The translations under genes were made by a program, and so were the position numbers. Of a stretch of DNA of 64,000 nt, positions 45,558 to 54,460 are shown piece after piece (within the stretch, counting starts at the first letter, position 1; each line of letters begins with the position of its first letter). This DNA comes from Rhizobium sp. WSM4643 (GTDB lineage: Bacteria > Pseudomonadota > Alphaproteobacteria > Rhizobiales > Rhizobiaceae): positions 124,001-188,000 of the forward strand of contig NZ_CP104043.1 in assembly GCF_025152745.1 (NCBI RefSeq), given 5' to 3'. The notes beneath the pieces are model-generated. The model searched no databases and was not told the DNA's origin. It worked only from the letters and a program-made list of their open reading frames with translations.

Positions 45558-46849
45558 TCAGTGCCCGGTCGCCTCAGGCTGCAGATCGGCATCGGTCAGG
45601 GTTCCCAGGAAGGCGACGATATCGTCGATCTCGGGATCGGTAAGCCCGGGCGCGTCGCCCGGCTTCCTGCCGAAGGGCGGATCCTGGTTGAGATTGTCCC
45701 AATAGGCCTGCGGCAGGTCGTCATATCTGCGAACCGTGCCGTCGGAATTTTTCGGATACCAGCGGCCGGGATCGCTGTCGCGCGTCGCATAGAAGGAGAC
45801 GACGTCGCGCAGCGAATGGAAATAGCCGTTGTGGAAGAAGCTCTGCTTCAACGCGACATTGCGTAGCGTCGGGGTGCGGAACAGGCCGCAATAGTCGCTG
45901 CGTCCGGCAAAGTCGGTGCGCTGCGGGCCGCAAAGACCGAGATCATGATAGTTGGGATCGTTGTTGGCGGGGATCGCCATGTTGCGCGGCGCGGCAAGCC
46001 CGAGGAAGCCGAAATCGGAAAATTGCGGCGGCTCGCCGTCATTGGCGGGTTCGCTCAAGTGACAGCTTGAACAGTTGCCCTTGGCCGGATCCTCGAACAG
46101 TTGGCGCCCATGCAGTTCCTGCGCCGTCAGCGTCGCCCTGCCGGCGAGGAAGGCGTCGTAGCGGCTGGAATAGGGATAGAAATCTGGACCGCTCTGTTCG
46201 AAGGTGGCGAGCGCCTCGGCGGCGGCATCGAAGGCGTCCTTAGGATTGTCGAACACGGTCTCGCCGAATGCCGCCTTGATGTCGTCGGCATAGGCCGCCG
46301 TCTGCAGCTTCGCCACCACCTCGGCCACATCCCTGTCGCCCATCTCGAAGGGTGAGAGCAGCGGGATCTTTGCCTGATCGGCGCCGTGATCGACCCGGCC
46401 GTCCCAGGTCAAACCGCCGTCGGGCCGTTGTCGACGCTCTCGTCGCCTTCGTCCTCGGAATCGTAATAATGCTCGGTGAAAGCAGGCACCGATTGCAGAT
46501 AGCGCAGGGTCGGAACGGCGCGCAGCCCCGGCTGGTCCCGATGCTCGCCGCCCATTTCAACCGGCATGGCCGATGCCGGGCCGAAGGCGTGAGCCGGATC
46601 ATGGCAGGACGCGCAGGCTTGAAGCCCCGAGGCCGACAGCGAGGTATCTGAGAATATCTTGCGGCCGAGCGCTGTGAGCGTTTCGGCCCGGGCGAAGGCT
46701 TCCGTGCGCGACATCGGCCCCGGATGCACGCCGGCGGCAGCTGCCGCGCTGCTTTACCGCAGGGGAAGAAGGGCAAGACCAAGCGCCACGGCACCCATGC
46801 TGACGGCCAGGCCGGACCGCACAAGCCAGATGATCTTCGTCGTCATCAT
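45558..46849 (-). pseudogene. Di-haem cytochrome c peroxidase, broken by stop and frameshift
   Basis: A MauG/CcpA-like periplasmic di-haem peroxidase gene in three pieces. A signal peptide (MMTTKIIWLVRSGLAVSMG...) starts at 46849 and is cut by an in-frame TAA at 46754-46756. The same frame resumes as SSAAAAAG and continues through the first haem motif CASCH to NGPTAV, ending in TGA at 46409-46411. The family expects NGPTGGLTWDGR; this is restored by shifting one base, as though a G was lost from the run near 46415. The second frame carries haem motif CSSCH and runs to 45558 with LRNVALKQSFFHNG. Two independent lesions argue for a genuine pseudogene. Confidence 0.8.
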
Positions 46850-47045
46850 AAGGATTCCAATAAGTTGGGGCCGGTTTCCGCTATGATCGAACCCCGCTGC
46901 AACAAATTGATGACGGCCATCCTCGTGCGGCATCACGGCAAGTCCTGATGTCACAAAGTTGATAGACGGCGGGAATAGCCTCAGCGCGCCCCCGAGCGTT
47001 CTCCGCTCCCTCTAGCCAACGCCCCCTAGCCATGAGGTACTTGCC

Positions 47046-48590
47046 GTGAAAAGACTGAAACTCCTCCGTTCCATCCGTCTCGCCGGATCGGCCATGGTGC
47101 CGTTTGCCATGGCGACGGCAGCCCATGCGGCGCCCGCCGGCTACGACAAGATCGACAATGTCGTCGTCATCTATGCCGAAAACCGCAGCTTCGATAATCT
47201 CTACGGCAGCTTTCCCGGCGCCGACGGGCTCTCGAACGCGACAGCCGATCGCGCCCGCCAGCTCGACCGCGACGGCCAGCCGCTGCCCGAACTGCCGCCG
47301 GCCTGGGGCGGCCTCACCGCCAAGGGGGTGACGCCTGCTGTCACTGAGGCGCAGTCGGCCCATCTTGCCAACGCCTCCTTCGCGATCGACGATCCGAAGG
47401 GCTTCGCGCAGGCGCCTTCGGTCATCACCCGCGACCTCTGGCATCGCTTCTATCAGGAGCAGATGCAGATCGACGGCGGCAAGAACGACAAGTTCGTCGC
47501 CTGGGCCGATTCCGGCAGCCTGGTCATGGGGCACTACGACGGCTCCATCCTGCCGATGTGGCAGGTCGCCAAGAAATACGTCATTGCCGACAATTTCTTC
47601 CAGGGCGCCTTCGGCGGTTCGTTCCTCAACCACTTCGCGTTGGTCTGCGCCTGCGCGCCCTATTATCCGGATGCCGACAAGAGCCCGGCCAAGCCGACCA
47701 TCGCCAAGGTGGATGCGTATGGGACATCGCTGACGGTCGCGGAGAATGCCCCGAAGTCGGCGCTGGAGGGCGCACCGAAATTCGTCTCCGACGGCACGCT
47801 GACGCCTGACTTCTACGCCGTCAACACCATGCAACCGCCCTACCAGCCGAGCGCCAATCCGCCGGCCACAGACGGCGATCCGGCCTTTGCCGATCCGGCC
47901 GCCGCAACGACGCTGCCACCGCAGCATGAAATCACCATCGGCGATCTCATGTCGCTGAAGGGTGTCAGTTGGAGCTGGTATAGCGGCGCCTGGCAGGCAG
48001 CCCTCGACGGCAAGAACGCCACGCCGGTGCCGAACTTCCAGTTCCATCATCAGCCGTTCAACTATTTCGCCAATTTCGCGCCCGGTACGCCGGCGCGTGC
48101 CGAACACCTGAAAGACGGCGGCCTTGGCGGAGAAGCCTTCTTGAAGGATATCGACGACGGCAAGCTGCCGGCGGTTTCCTTCTACAAGCCGCAGGGCAAC
48201 CTCAACGAACATGGCGGTTACGCCGATGTTTCGAGCGGTGACCAGCATCTTGCCGATATCGTTTCCCATCTCGAGAACAGCCCGCAATGGCCCCATATGC
48301 TCGTTATCGTCACCTATGACGAGAATGGCGGCTTCTGGGATCACGTCGCACCGCCGAAGGCCGACCGCTGGGGTCCGGGCAACCGTATTCCCGCCTTCAT
48401 CATCTCGCCCTTCGCCAAGGGCGGCATGGTCGATCATACCCAGTACGACACCACGTCGATCATCCGCTTCATCACCGCGCGCTACGATCTGCCGGTTTTG
48501 CCCGGCATCCTCGCCCGCGACAAGGCGCTGCGCAATAACGACCGGCCGCCGATGGGTGACCTCACAGCTGCACTCGACCTGACACATTGA
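47046..48590 (+). CDS. Exported phosphoesterase (acid phosphatase/phospholipase C family)
   Basis: Protein of 514 residues with a signal peptide (GSAMVPFAMATAAHA, about 29 residues). It starts GTG 47046 with GAGG upstream. The phosphoesterase-family fold is marked by VVIYAENRSFDNLYGSFPGADG near the N-terminus, FLNHFALVCACAPYYP in the middle, and VIVTYDENGGFWDHVAPP with metal-binding Asp, Glu and His near the C-terminus. The family includes AcpA-type acid phosphatases and phospholipase C; the substrate is a phosphomonoester or phospholipid. It is divergent from the broken peroxidase and ends with a bidirectional terminator. Confidence 0.87.
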   Translation: MKRLKLLRSIRLAGSAMVPFAMATAAHAAPAGYDKIDNVVVIYAENRSFDNLYGSFPGADGLSNATADRARQLDRDGQPLPELPPAWGGLTAKGVTPAVTEAQSAHLANASFAIDDPKGFAQAPSVITRDLWHRFYQEQMQIDGGKNDKFVAWADSGSLVMGHYDGSILPMWQVAKKYVIADNFFQGAFGGSFLNHFALVCACAPYYPDADKSPAKPTIAKVDAYGTSLTVAENAPKSALEGAPKFVSDGTLTPDFYAVNTMQPPYQPSANPPATDGDPAFADPAAATTLPPQHEITIGDLMSLKGVSWSWYSGAWQAALDGKNATPVPNFQFHHQPFNYFANFAPGTPARAEHLKDGGLGGEAFLKDIDDGKLPAVSFYKPQGNLNEHGGYADVSSGDQHLADIVSHLENSPQWPHMLVIVTYDENGGFWDHVAPPKADRWGPGNRIPAFIISPFAKGGMVDHTQYDTTSIIRFITARYDLPVLPGILARDKALRNNDRPPMGDLTAALDLTH

Positions 48591-48599
48591 CCGATTACG

Positions 48600-48627
48600 A
48601 GCGGCCCCGGTGCTGACCGGGGCCGCT
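48600..48627. terminator. Bidirectional terminator between phosphoesterase and pcaR
   Basis: A perfect 12-bp stem, AGCGGCCCCGGT / ACCGGGGCCGCT, has a 4-base loop (GCTG). It lies between convergent genes, followed by CTGCCCCAATTTT on the plus side. Confidence 0.82.
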
Positions 48628-48644
48628 CTGCCCCAATTTTGCTG

Positions 48645-49403
48645 TCAGCGATGCAGCAGCGGGCGCAACGCCGCCTGTGTTTCTTTCAGCAGCGGCAGAT
48701 AGCGTTCCTTCATTTCCGCCGCCGGGACGAGGGCGGCTGGCGCGCCGATGTTGATCGCCGCGAGCGTTTCGCCGCGGTCGTTGTCGATGGGCACGGCGAT
48801 GGAGCAGAGGCCGATCTCCAGCTCCTGATCGATGATGGCGTAACCCTCAGTGCGGACCCGCCGGAATTCGGCGATCAGCTCGTCCGGATCGGTCTTGGTA
48901 TTCGGCGTGTTTTGCTTCAGCTCGCTGCGGGCGAGGATGGCGCGCGCCTCGCTTTGGGCCAGGGCAGCAAGCAGTACGCGGCCCATCGAGGCGCAGTAGG
49001 CGGGCAGGCGGCTGCCGGGTGTCAGGTTGATCGACATGACGCGGCGCTGCGAGGCGCGGGCGATATAGACGATGTCGGTGCCGTCGAGCACCGAAGCGGA
49101 AGCGCTCTGGCCGGCCTTTTCCGAGAGATGATCGAGATGCGGCTGCAGCAGCGCCGGCAGCGGCGTCGCTGAGAGATAGGCATGGCCAAGGCGCAGGATC
49201 TTCGGCGTCAACGTGAAGAACTTGCCGTCATAATCGGCATAGCCGAGCTCGGCGAGCGTCAGCAGCGAGCGGCGCACGGTGGCGCGGTCAAGCTCCGTCA
49301 GCTTTGCGGCCTCGGCAATGGAAAGCCGCTGCCGCGTTTCACCGAAAGCTTCGATGACCTTCAGGCCGCGGGCGAAGCCGCTGACGAAATCCGTTTCGCG
49401 CAT
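48645..49403 (-). CDS. pcaR: IclR-family regulator of beta-ketoadipate genes (PcaR-like)
   Basis: Transcription factor of about 252 residues. The start is ATG 49403 after GGAG at an 8-base spacing; an upstream ATG at 49427 lacks this. The N-terminal winged helix (LSIAEAAKLTELDRATVRRSLLTL) is followed by the IclR effector domain (PALLQPHLDHLSEKAGQSASASVLDGTDIVYIARA, GRVLLAALAQ, GYAIIDQELEIGLCSIAVPI). The PcaR/PcaU/PobR group responds to aromatic-pathway intermediates such as beta-ketoadipate. It is divergent from pcaIJF, with a palindrome in between. Confidence 0.88.
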   Translation of the reverse strand: MRETDFVSGFARGLKVIEAFGETRQRLSIAEAAKLTELDRATVRRSLLTLAELGYADYDGKFFTLTPKILRLGHAYLSATPLPALLQPHLDHLSEKAGQSASASVLDGTDIVYIARASQRRVMSINLTPGSRLPAYCASMGRVLLAALAQSEARAILARSELKQNTPNTKTDPDELIAEFRRVRTEGYAIIDQELEIGLCSIAVPIDNDRGETLAAINIGAPAALVPAAEMKERYLPLLKETQAALRPLLHR

Positions 49404-49432
49404 GGGTCCAGTCTCCAATGGATTCATTTCAC

Positions 49433-49471
49433 TTTGTGCGATATATAAACAAATGTCAAATATCGCACAAA
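49433..49471. promoter_or_regulatory. PcaR operator (long inverted repeat)
   Basis: Perfect 12-bp arms TTTGTGCGATAT (49433-49444) and ATATCGCACAAA (49460-49471) are separated by 15 bases. It lies 30 bases upstream of pcaR and 92 bases upstream of pcaI, in the shared promoter region. The arms match the GTGCGAxAT-like boxes of PcaR/PobR-type regulators. Confidence 0.8.
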
Positions 49472-49562
49472 ATACGTTGCCGGCTGGCTTGCCGCGCTTT
49501 ATGTCTACGCCAGAGGACGGGATGGAAAGTTCCCGACCGCATCAGCCAAGGAGAGATCCCGC

Positions 49563-50270
49563 ATGGACAAGACAGTCGGGAGCACGGCGGAAGCTGTCTC
49601 TGAGATCGGTGATGGCGCGACCGTCATGATCGGTGGTTTTGGTGGCTCGGGCGCGCCGATCGAGCTCATTCATGCGTTGATCGACAAGGGCTCCAAAGGC
49701 CTCACCGTGATCAACAACAATGCCGGCAACGGGCGCATCGGTATCGCTGCGATGATCGATGCCGGCATGGTCAGAAAGATGATCTGTTCTTTCCCGCGTT
49801 CGTCGGATCCCCGCGCCTTTACCGACAAATATCTGGCCGGCGAAATCGAGCTCGAGCTGGTGCCGCAGGGAACGCTTGCCGAGCGCATCCGCGCCGGCGG
49901 GGCCGGCATCCCGGCTTTCTACACGCCGACGGCCTACGGCACCGAACTGGCCAACGGCAAGGTCATCGCCGAATTCGACGGCCGCCATTACGTGCAGGAG
50001 CGCTGGCTGAAGGCCGACTTCGCAATCGTCAAGGCTGCGATCGGCGACATCCAGGGCAACCTCACCTACAACAAGGCCGGCCGCAACTTCAATCCGCTGA
50101 TGTGCATGGCGGCGGCGAAGACCATCGTCCAGGTCTCATCCATCGTGCCGGCTGGCGGCATCGATCCCGAGCAGGTGGTGACACCAGGCATCTTCGTCGA
50201 CCGCGTCGTTGCCGTTCCCCATCCCCAGCAGGAAGAAGAGCTCATTCGAGCCGGAGTGGCCTACGTATGA
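49563..50270 (+). CDS. pcaI: 3-oxoadipate CoA-transferase subunit A
   Basis: Subunit of 235 residues of the enzyme that moves CoA from succinyl-CoA to beta-ketoadipate in aromatic compound breakdown. The start is ATG 49563 after AAGGAGAGATC. CoA-transferase family I blocks include IGDGATVMIGGFGGSGAPIELIHALI, NNNAGNGRIG and TPTAYGTELANGK. It overlaps pcaJ by four bases (ATGA), so the two subunits are made together. It is the first gene of pcaIJF, controlled by PcaR. Confidence 0.93.
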   Translation: MDKTVGSTAEAVSEIGDGATVMIGGFGGSGAPIELIHALIDKGSKGLTVINNNAGNGRIGIAAMIDAGMVRKMICSFPRSSDPRAFTDKYLAGEIELELVPQGTLAERIRAGGAGIPAFYTPTAYGTELANGKVIAEFDGRHYVQERWLKADFAIVKAAIGDIQGNLTYNKAGRNFNPLMCMAAAKTIVQVSSIVPAGGIDPEQVVTPGIFVDRVVAVPHPQQEEELIRAGVAYV

Positions 50271-50971
50271 CGATCGATATAAGCCGCATCAACACCCGCG
50301 AAGACATCAAGCTTTCCAATGCGCAGATCGCCTGGCGCGCCGCGCAGGACATCGCCGACGGCGCCTATGTGAACCTCGGCATCGGCTTTCCGGAAATGGT
50401 CGCCCGTTATCAGCCGCCCGGCCGTCAGGCGATTTTCCACACCGAAAACGGCATCCTGAACTTTGGCGAGCCGCCGGCGGCAGGCGAAGAAGACTGGGAT
50501 CTGATCAATGCCGGCAAGAAGGCGGTGACGCTGAAGCCGGGTGCTGCCTTCTTCCATCACGCCGACAGCTTCGCCATGGTGCGCGGCGGTCATCTCGACG
50601 TCGCGATCCTCGGCGCCTATCAGGTTGCCCAAAGCGGCGACCTTGCGAACTGGCGGGTGGGCAGCAAAGGTGTGCCGGCCGTCGGCGGCGCCATGGACCT
50701 GGTGCACGGCGCCAAGCAGGTCTGCGTCATCACCGAACACGTCACCAAGACAGGCGAGCCGAAGCTGGTGGAGAAATGCACCTTCCCGCTGACCGGCGTC
50801 GCCTGCATCACCCGCGTCTATACCAGCCATGCCGTCATCGACATCGTCAAGGGACGCTTCGTCCTGCGCGAGAAGTTGGCCGCGATGTCGCAGGAGGAAT
50901 TGCAGGCGATGACCGGCGCGCCGCTGCATGTCGACGGGCCGGTTGCCGACCTCGTTGTCCCCAAGCTCTGA
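50267..50971 (+). CDS. pcaJ: 3-oxoadipate CoA-transferase subunit B
   Basis: Catalytic subunit of 234 residues. ATG 50267 overlaps the pcaI stop. The family motif with the active-site Glu is seen in IFHTENGILNFGEPP, preceded by AYVNLGIGFPEMVARYQPPGR. Further conserved blocks are GGHLDVAILGAYQV, GGAMDLVHGAKQV and KCTFPLTGVACITRVYT. A stop at 50969-50971 is followed 9 bases later by pcaF. Confidence 0.93.
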   Translation: MTIDISRINTREDIKLSNAQIAWRAAQDIADGAYVNLGIGFPEMVARYQPPGRQAIFHTENGILNFGEPPAAGEEDWDLINAGKKAVTLKPGAAFFHHADSFAMVRGGHLDVAILGAYQVAQSGDLANWRVGSKGVPAVGGAMDLVHGAKQVCVITEHVTKTGEPKLVEKCTFPLTGVACITRVYTSHAVIDIVKGRFVLREKLAAMSQEELQAMTGAPLHVDGPVADLVVPKL

Positions 50972-50980
50972 GGAAAAGCC

Positions 50981-52186
50981 ATGACCGAAGCCTTTATCTG
51001 CGATTATGTCAGAACGCCGATCGGCCGCTTCGCCGGCTCGCTATCCCAGGTGCGCGCCGACGATCTCGGCGCAATCCCGCTGAAGGCGCTGATGCAACGA
51101 AATGCCGCCGTCGATTGGGAAGCCGTTGACGATGTGATCTTCGGCTGCGCCAATCAGGCGGGCGAGGACAACCGCAATGTTGCGCGCATGTCGGCCCTGC
51201 TGGCCGGCCTGCCGATCACGGTTCCCGGCACGACGATCAACCGGCTCTGCGGCTCCGGCATGGATGCGGTGATCACGGCGGCGCGCGCCATCCGCTCCGG
51301 CGAGGCCGAACTGATGGTCGCCGGCGGCGTCGAGAGCATGTCGCGTGCGCCCTTCGTCATGCCGAAGGCCGAGACGGCCTTTTCGCGCACGGCCGAAATC
51401 CATGACACGACGATCGGTTGGCGCTTCGTCAACCCATTGATGAAGAAGCAGTACGGTGTCGATTCCATGCCGGAGACCGGCGAGAATGTCGCCGAAGACT
51501 ATCATGTCAGCCGCCAAGACCAGGATGCGTTTGCGGTGCGAAGCCAGGCGAAGGCGGCCGTCGCCCAGGCAAACGGACGGCTGGCGAAGGAGATCACCCC
51601 GGTGACGATCCCGCAGCGCAAGGGTGATGCTGTTGTCGTCGACAAGGACGAGCATCCGCGCGCGACGACGATCGAAACGCTGGCGAAACTCGCGACACCT
51701 TTCAAAAAGGAAGGCGGTACGGTGACGGCCGGCAATGCCTCCGGCGTCAATGACGGGGCGGCGGCACTGATCGTCGCGTCGGAAGCGGCGGCGCGAAAAT
51801 ACGGCCTGACGCCCATCGCCCGCATCCTCGGCGGCGCGGCTGCCGCCGTTCCGCCAAGGGTGATGGGTGTCGGGCCGATCCCGGCCTCGCGCAAGCTGAT
51901 GGCACGGCTCGGCATGACCGCGGAGCAGTTCGACGTGATCGAACTCAACGAGGCCTTTGCCAGCCAGGGGCTGGCGGTGCTGCGCGCGCTGGGCATTGCC
52001 GATGATGACGCACGCGTGAACCGCAATGGCGGCGCGATCGCACTCGGCCATCCGCTTGGCATGTCGGGCGCACGCATCACCGGCACGGCGGCCCTCGAGC
52101 TTCTGGAGACCGGCGGACAATATTCGCTGGCGACCATGTGCATCGGCGTTGGGCAGGGGATCGCGGTGGCGCTTGAAAGGGTTTGA
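50981..52186 (+). CDS. pcaF: Beta-ketoadipyl-CoA thiolase
   Basis: Thiolase of 401 residues giving succinyl-CoA and acetyl-CoA, the last step of the protocatechuate pathway. The nucleophilic Cys lies in TINRLCGSGMDAV near residue 90. The second region has GGAIALGHPLGMSGARI with the catalytic His, and the C-terminal Cys is in ATMCIGVGQG. Start VRTPIGRFAGSL is typical. It is nine bases after pcaJ and completes the pcaIJF set. The ring-cleavage genes (pcaDCHGB) are not in the window. Confidence 0.93.
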   Translation: MTEAFICDYVRTPIGRFAGSLSQVRADDLGAIPLKALMQRNAAVDWEAVDDVIFGCANQAGEDNRNVARMSALLAGLPITVPGTTINRLCGSGMDAVITAARAIRSGEAELMVAGGVESMSRAPFVMPKAETAFSRTAEIHDTTIGWRFVNPLMKKQYGVDSMPETGENVAEDYHVSRQDQDAFAVRSQAKAAVAQANGRLAKEITPVTIPQRKGDAVVVDKDEHPRATTIETLAKLATPFKKEGGTVTAGNASGVNDGAAALIVASEAAARKYGLTPIARILGGAAAAVPPRVMGVGPIPASRKLMARLGMTAEQFDVIELNEAFASQGLAVLRALGIADDDARVNRNGGAIALGHPLGMSGARITGTAALELLETGGQYSLATMCIGVGQGIAVALERV

Positions 52187-52259
52187 GGCCGGGACGCTTC
52201 CAGCTTTTGCCGGCTGCCGATCCGTTGCGCGGTGTGCCCGGTTTCGTTAGAGATCGGGC

Positions 52260-52742
52260 ATGCTGATCCGACCCGCAGACAAGAACGATCAGAGCGCCAT
52301 CTGGAGGATCATCGGTCCGACGATCCGCGCCGGCGAAACCTATGCGCTCGATCGCGATCTCAGCGAAGCCGACGCGGTGGCCTACTGGATGGGACCGGAC
52401 CGCGAGACCTTCGTCGCCGAAGAAAATGGCGTGATCCTCGGCACATATTACATCAAGGCCAATCAGGCAGGTGGCGGCCGGCATGTCTGCAATTGCGGCT
52501 ACATGACCGATGCTGCCGCGAGCGGCCGCGGCGCCGCACGGCTGATGCATGAGCATTCCCTGGGCCATGCCCGCTTGCTTGGCTTTCGGGCGATGCAGTT
52601 CAATTTCGTCGTCAGCAGCAATGAACGCGCGGTTGCGCTGTGGCAATCTCTCGGCTTCGATATCGTCGGCCGGCTTCCTGGCGTCTTCCTTCATCCCAAG
52701 CAGGGCTATGTCGACGCATTTGTGATGTTTCGCACGCTTTAG
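52260..52742 (+). CDS. GNAT-family N-acetyltransferase
   Basis: Acetyltransferase of 160 residues. The acetyl-CoA motif is seen in VCNCGYMTDAAASGRGAARLMHEHSLGHAR (motif A near residues 84-115), and the C-terminal NERAVALWQSLGFDIVGRLPG block is the typical motif B. The N-terminal beta strand LIRPADKNDQSAIWRII also fits. The acceptor is unknown. It lies 73 bases after pcaF on the same strand but has no functional link to it. Confidence 0.88.
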   Translation: MLIRPADKNDQSAIWRIIGPTIRAGETYALDRDLSEADAVAYWMGPDRETFVAEENGVILGTYYIKANQAGGGRHVCNCGYMTDAAASGRGAARLMHEHSLGHARLLGFRAMQFNFVVSSNERAVALWQSLGFDIVGRLPGVFLHPKQGYVDAFVMFRTL

Positions 52743-52884
52743 CGGCCACGTCGTGCGGCGAAAAAAGATGTGAATGCGCTGTCGAATCCGTCGCGGCCCA
52801 AACGTCTTGAGATTGCAGGCGCGAAATGCGGTAGGCTTGCCGCGTGCCTCGCGATCACTCTGTCGGCATGGAGGTTATGAAGCC

Positions 52885-54099
52885 ATGAGTGTTTCTTATC
52901 GTTGGGTCATCGTCGCCGTCGGCGCTCTGATGTCATGCGTCGCCATCGGGGCGATGTTCTCGCTGGCGATTTTTCAGGAGCCGATCGCAACCGCGACCGG
53001 CTGGTCGCATGTCGGCATCGCGAGCGCAATGACGCTGAATTTCATTGTCATGGGCTTAGGCGGCTTCCTTTGGGGGGCGGCAAGCGACCGCTTCGGCCCG
53101 CGTGTCGTCGTGCTAATAGGCTCCGGGCTGCTCGGCCTGGCGCTGGTGCTGGCGAGCCGCGCCGAGACACTCCTGCAATTCCAGCTGACATACGGCATCC
53201 TCGTCGGACTGGCCGCCAGCGCCTTCTTCGCGCCGATGATCGCGGCGACGACCGCCTGGTTCGACGAGCACCGCGGCCTTGCCGTGTCGCTCGTCTCCGC
53301 CGGCATGGGCGTTGCGCCGATGACGATCTCGCCCTTCGCGCGCTGGCTGATCTCGGCCTATGACTGGCGGCCAGCCATGTTGATCATCGGTATCGCGGCC
53401 TGGGTGCTGCTGGTGCCAGCCGCGCTGCTGGTCAGGCGTCCGCCTGCCGAGACCGCAGATGCCGACGCCGGATTTGCCGCGGAAGGCGCCAGGCCACAGC
53501 TGTCGAAAGTCTTCCGGTCACCGCAATTCATCGTGCTCGGCCTGACCTTCTTTGCCTGCTGTGCGGCCCATTCAGGCCCGATCTTCCACATGGTGAACTA
53601 TGCGACGATCTGCGGCATCGCACCGATGGCGGCGGTCAGCATCTACAGCGTTGAGGGGCTGGCGGGGCTCGGCGGCCGGCTGCTCTATGGCAGCCTCGCC
53701 GATAGGATCGGGGTGAAGCCGGTGCTGGTCGCCGGCCTGCTGGTGCAGGCAGCCGCGCTCGCGACCTATCTCCTCGTCAGCGAGCTGACCGAATTCTATG
53801 CGCTCGCCATCGTCTTCGGCAGCGCTTATGGCGGCGTGATGCCGCTTTATGCGGTACTGGCGCGGGAATATTTCGGCCAACGCATCATCGGTACCGTCTT
53901 GGGCGCAGCAACGATGCTCTCCAGCCTCGGCATGGCGTTCGGCCCTCTGATCGGCGGCTGGATCTTCGACACTTTCGCCAATTATTCCTGGCTGTTCATC
54001 GGCTCCGCAATGGTCGGGCTGGGGGCTGCGGCGATAGCGCTCGCATTTCCGCCTCTCGCCCGCCAGAAGCCGCAACCGGCCTTTGGCGTAACTTCTTGA
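52885..54099 (+). CDS. Major facilitator superfamily transporter
   Basis: Carrier of 404 residues with 12 predicted helices. The start is ATG 52885 after GGAGG; the longer frame upstream is non-coding. The loop 2-3 motif is GFLWGAASDRFGPRVV, and RLLYGSLADRIGVKPV is its repeat in the second half, typical of the oxalate/formate antiporter-like (OFA) and monocarboxylate groups. A small organic acid substrate is likely from this similarity; no specificity residues can be read. Confidence 0.87.
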   Translation: MSVSYRWVIVAVGALMSCVAIGAMFSLAIFQEPIATATGWSHVGIASAMTLNFIVMGLGGFLWGAASDRFGPRVVVLIGSGLLGLALVLASRAETLLQFQLTYGILVGLAASAFFAPMIAATTAWFDEHRGLAVSLVSAGMGVAPMTISPFARWLISAYDWRPAMLIIGIAAWVLLVPAALLVRRPPAETADADAGFAAEGARPQLSKVFRSPQFIVLGLTFFACCAAHSGPIFHMVNYATICGIAPMAAVSIYSVEGLAGLGGRLLYGSLADRIGVKPVLVAGLLVQAAALATYLLVSELTEFYALAIVFGSAYGGVMPLYAVLAREYFGQRIIGTVLGAATMLSSLGMAFGPLIGGWIFDTFANYSWLFIGSAMVGLGAAAIALAFPPLARQKPQPAFGVTS

Positions 54100-54142
54100 T
54101 GAGATGGCGCTTGGCGCGATCAGCCTTTCATTCTGTCGCTTA

Positions 54143-54313
54143 CCCCTCCCCAACCCTCCCCACAAGGGGGAGGGCCTACGTGCAGCACCGCCTCACGCAG
54201 CCATCAATCGTATCAATCTGCCGAACGGTAGCAGCGGGCAAGAGCTATCTTTTGGTCACCGTCGGCCACCGCAGCTTAGCCCCTCCCCCTTGTGGGGAGG
54301 GGTTGGGGAGGGG
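54143..54313. repeat. G/C-run inverted repeat pair in 361-base gap
   Basis: Arm 1 (54143-54174) starts CCCCTCCCCAACCCTCCCC and ends AAGGGGGAGGG. Arm 2 (54280-54313) is its reverse complement with one extra G, starting CCCCTCCCCCTTGTGGGG and ending GGTTGGGGAGGGG. About 105 bases separate them. Each arm is also partly self-complementary. This kind of CCCTCCCC/TTGTGGGG element is often seen between rhizobial genes. No gene is visible in 54100-54460. Confidence 0.75.
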
Positions 54314-54460
54314 ACTTTTCGATCCGACAGACCAACCATTGCATTCGCCCACAATGAAATCTCCCTTTCGTGCATTGCCCTTCGTCGATTTCCCCTGATA
54401 AGTCTTCTCCTATTCGTTTCATCACCTATGTCCTTGGTATTTCGGGAGGCAATCGTCGCC

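Noticed and set aside
46409..46412. Programmed frameshift in the peroxidase
   Set aside because: No slippery heptamer is visible, and the additional in-frame stop upstream points to decay.
46881..48587. Long open frame opposite the phosphoesterase gene
   Set aside because: The plus strand has signal peptide, ribosome-binding site and catalytic motifs; the opposite strand has none.
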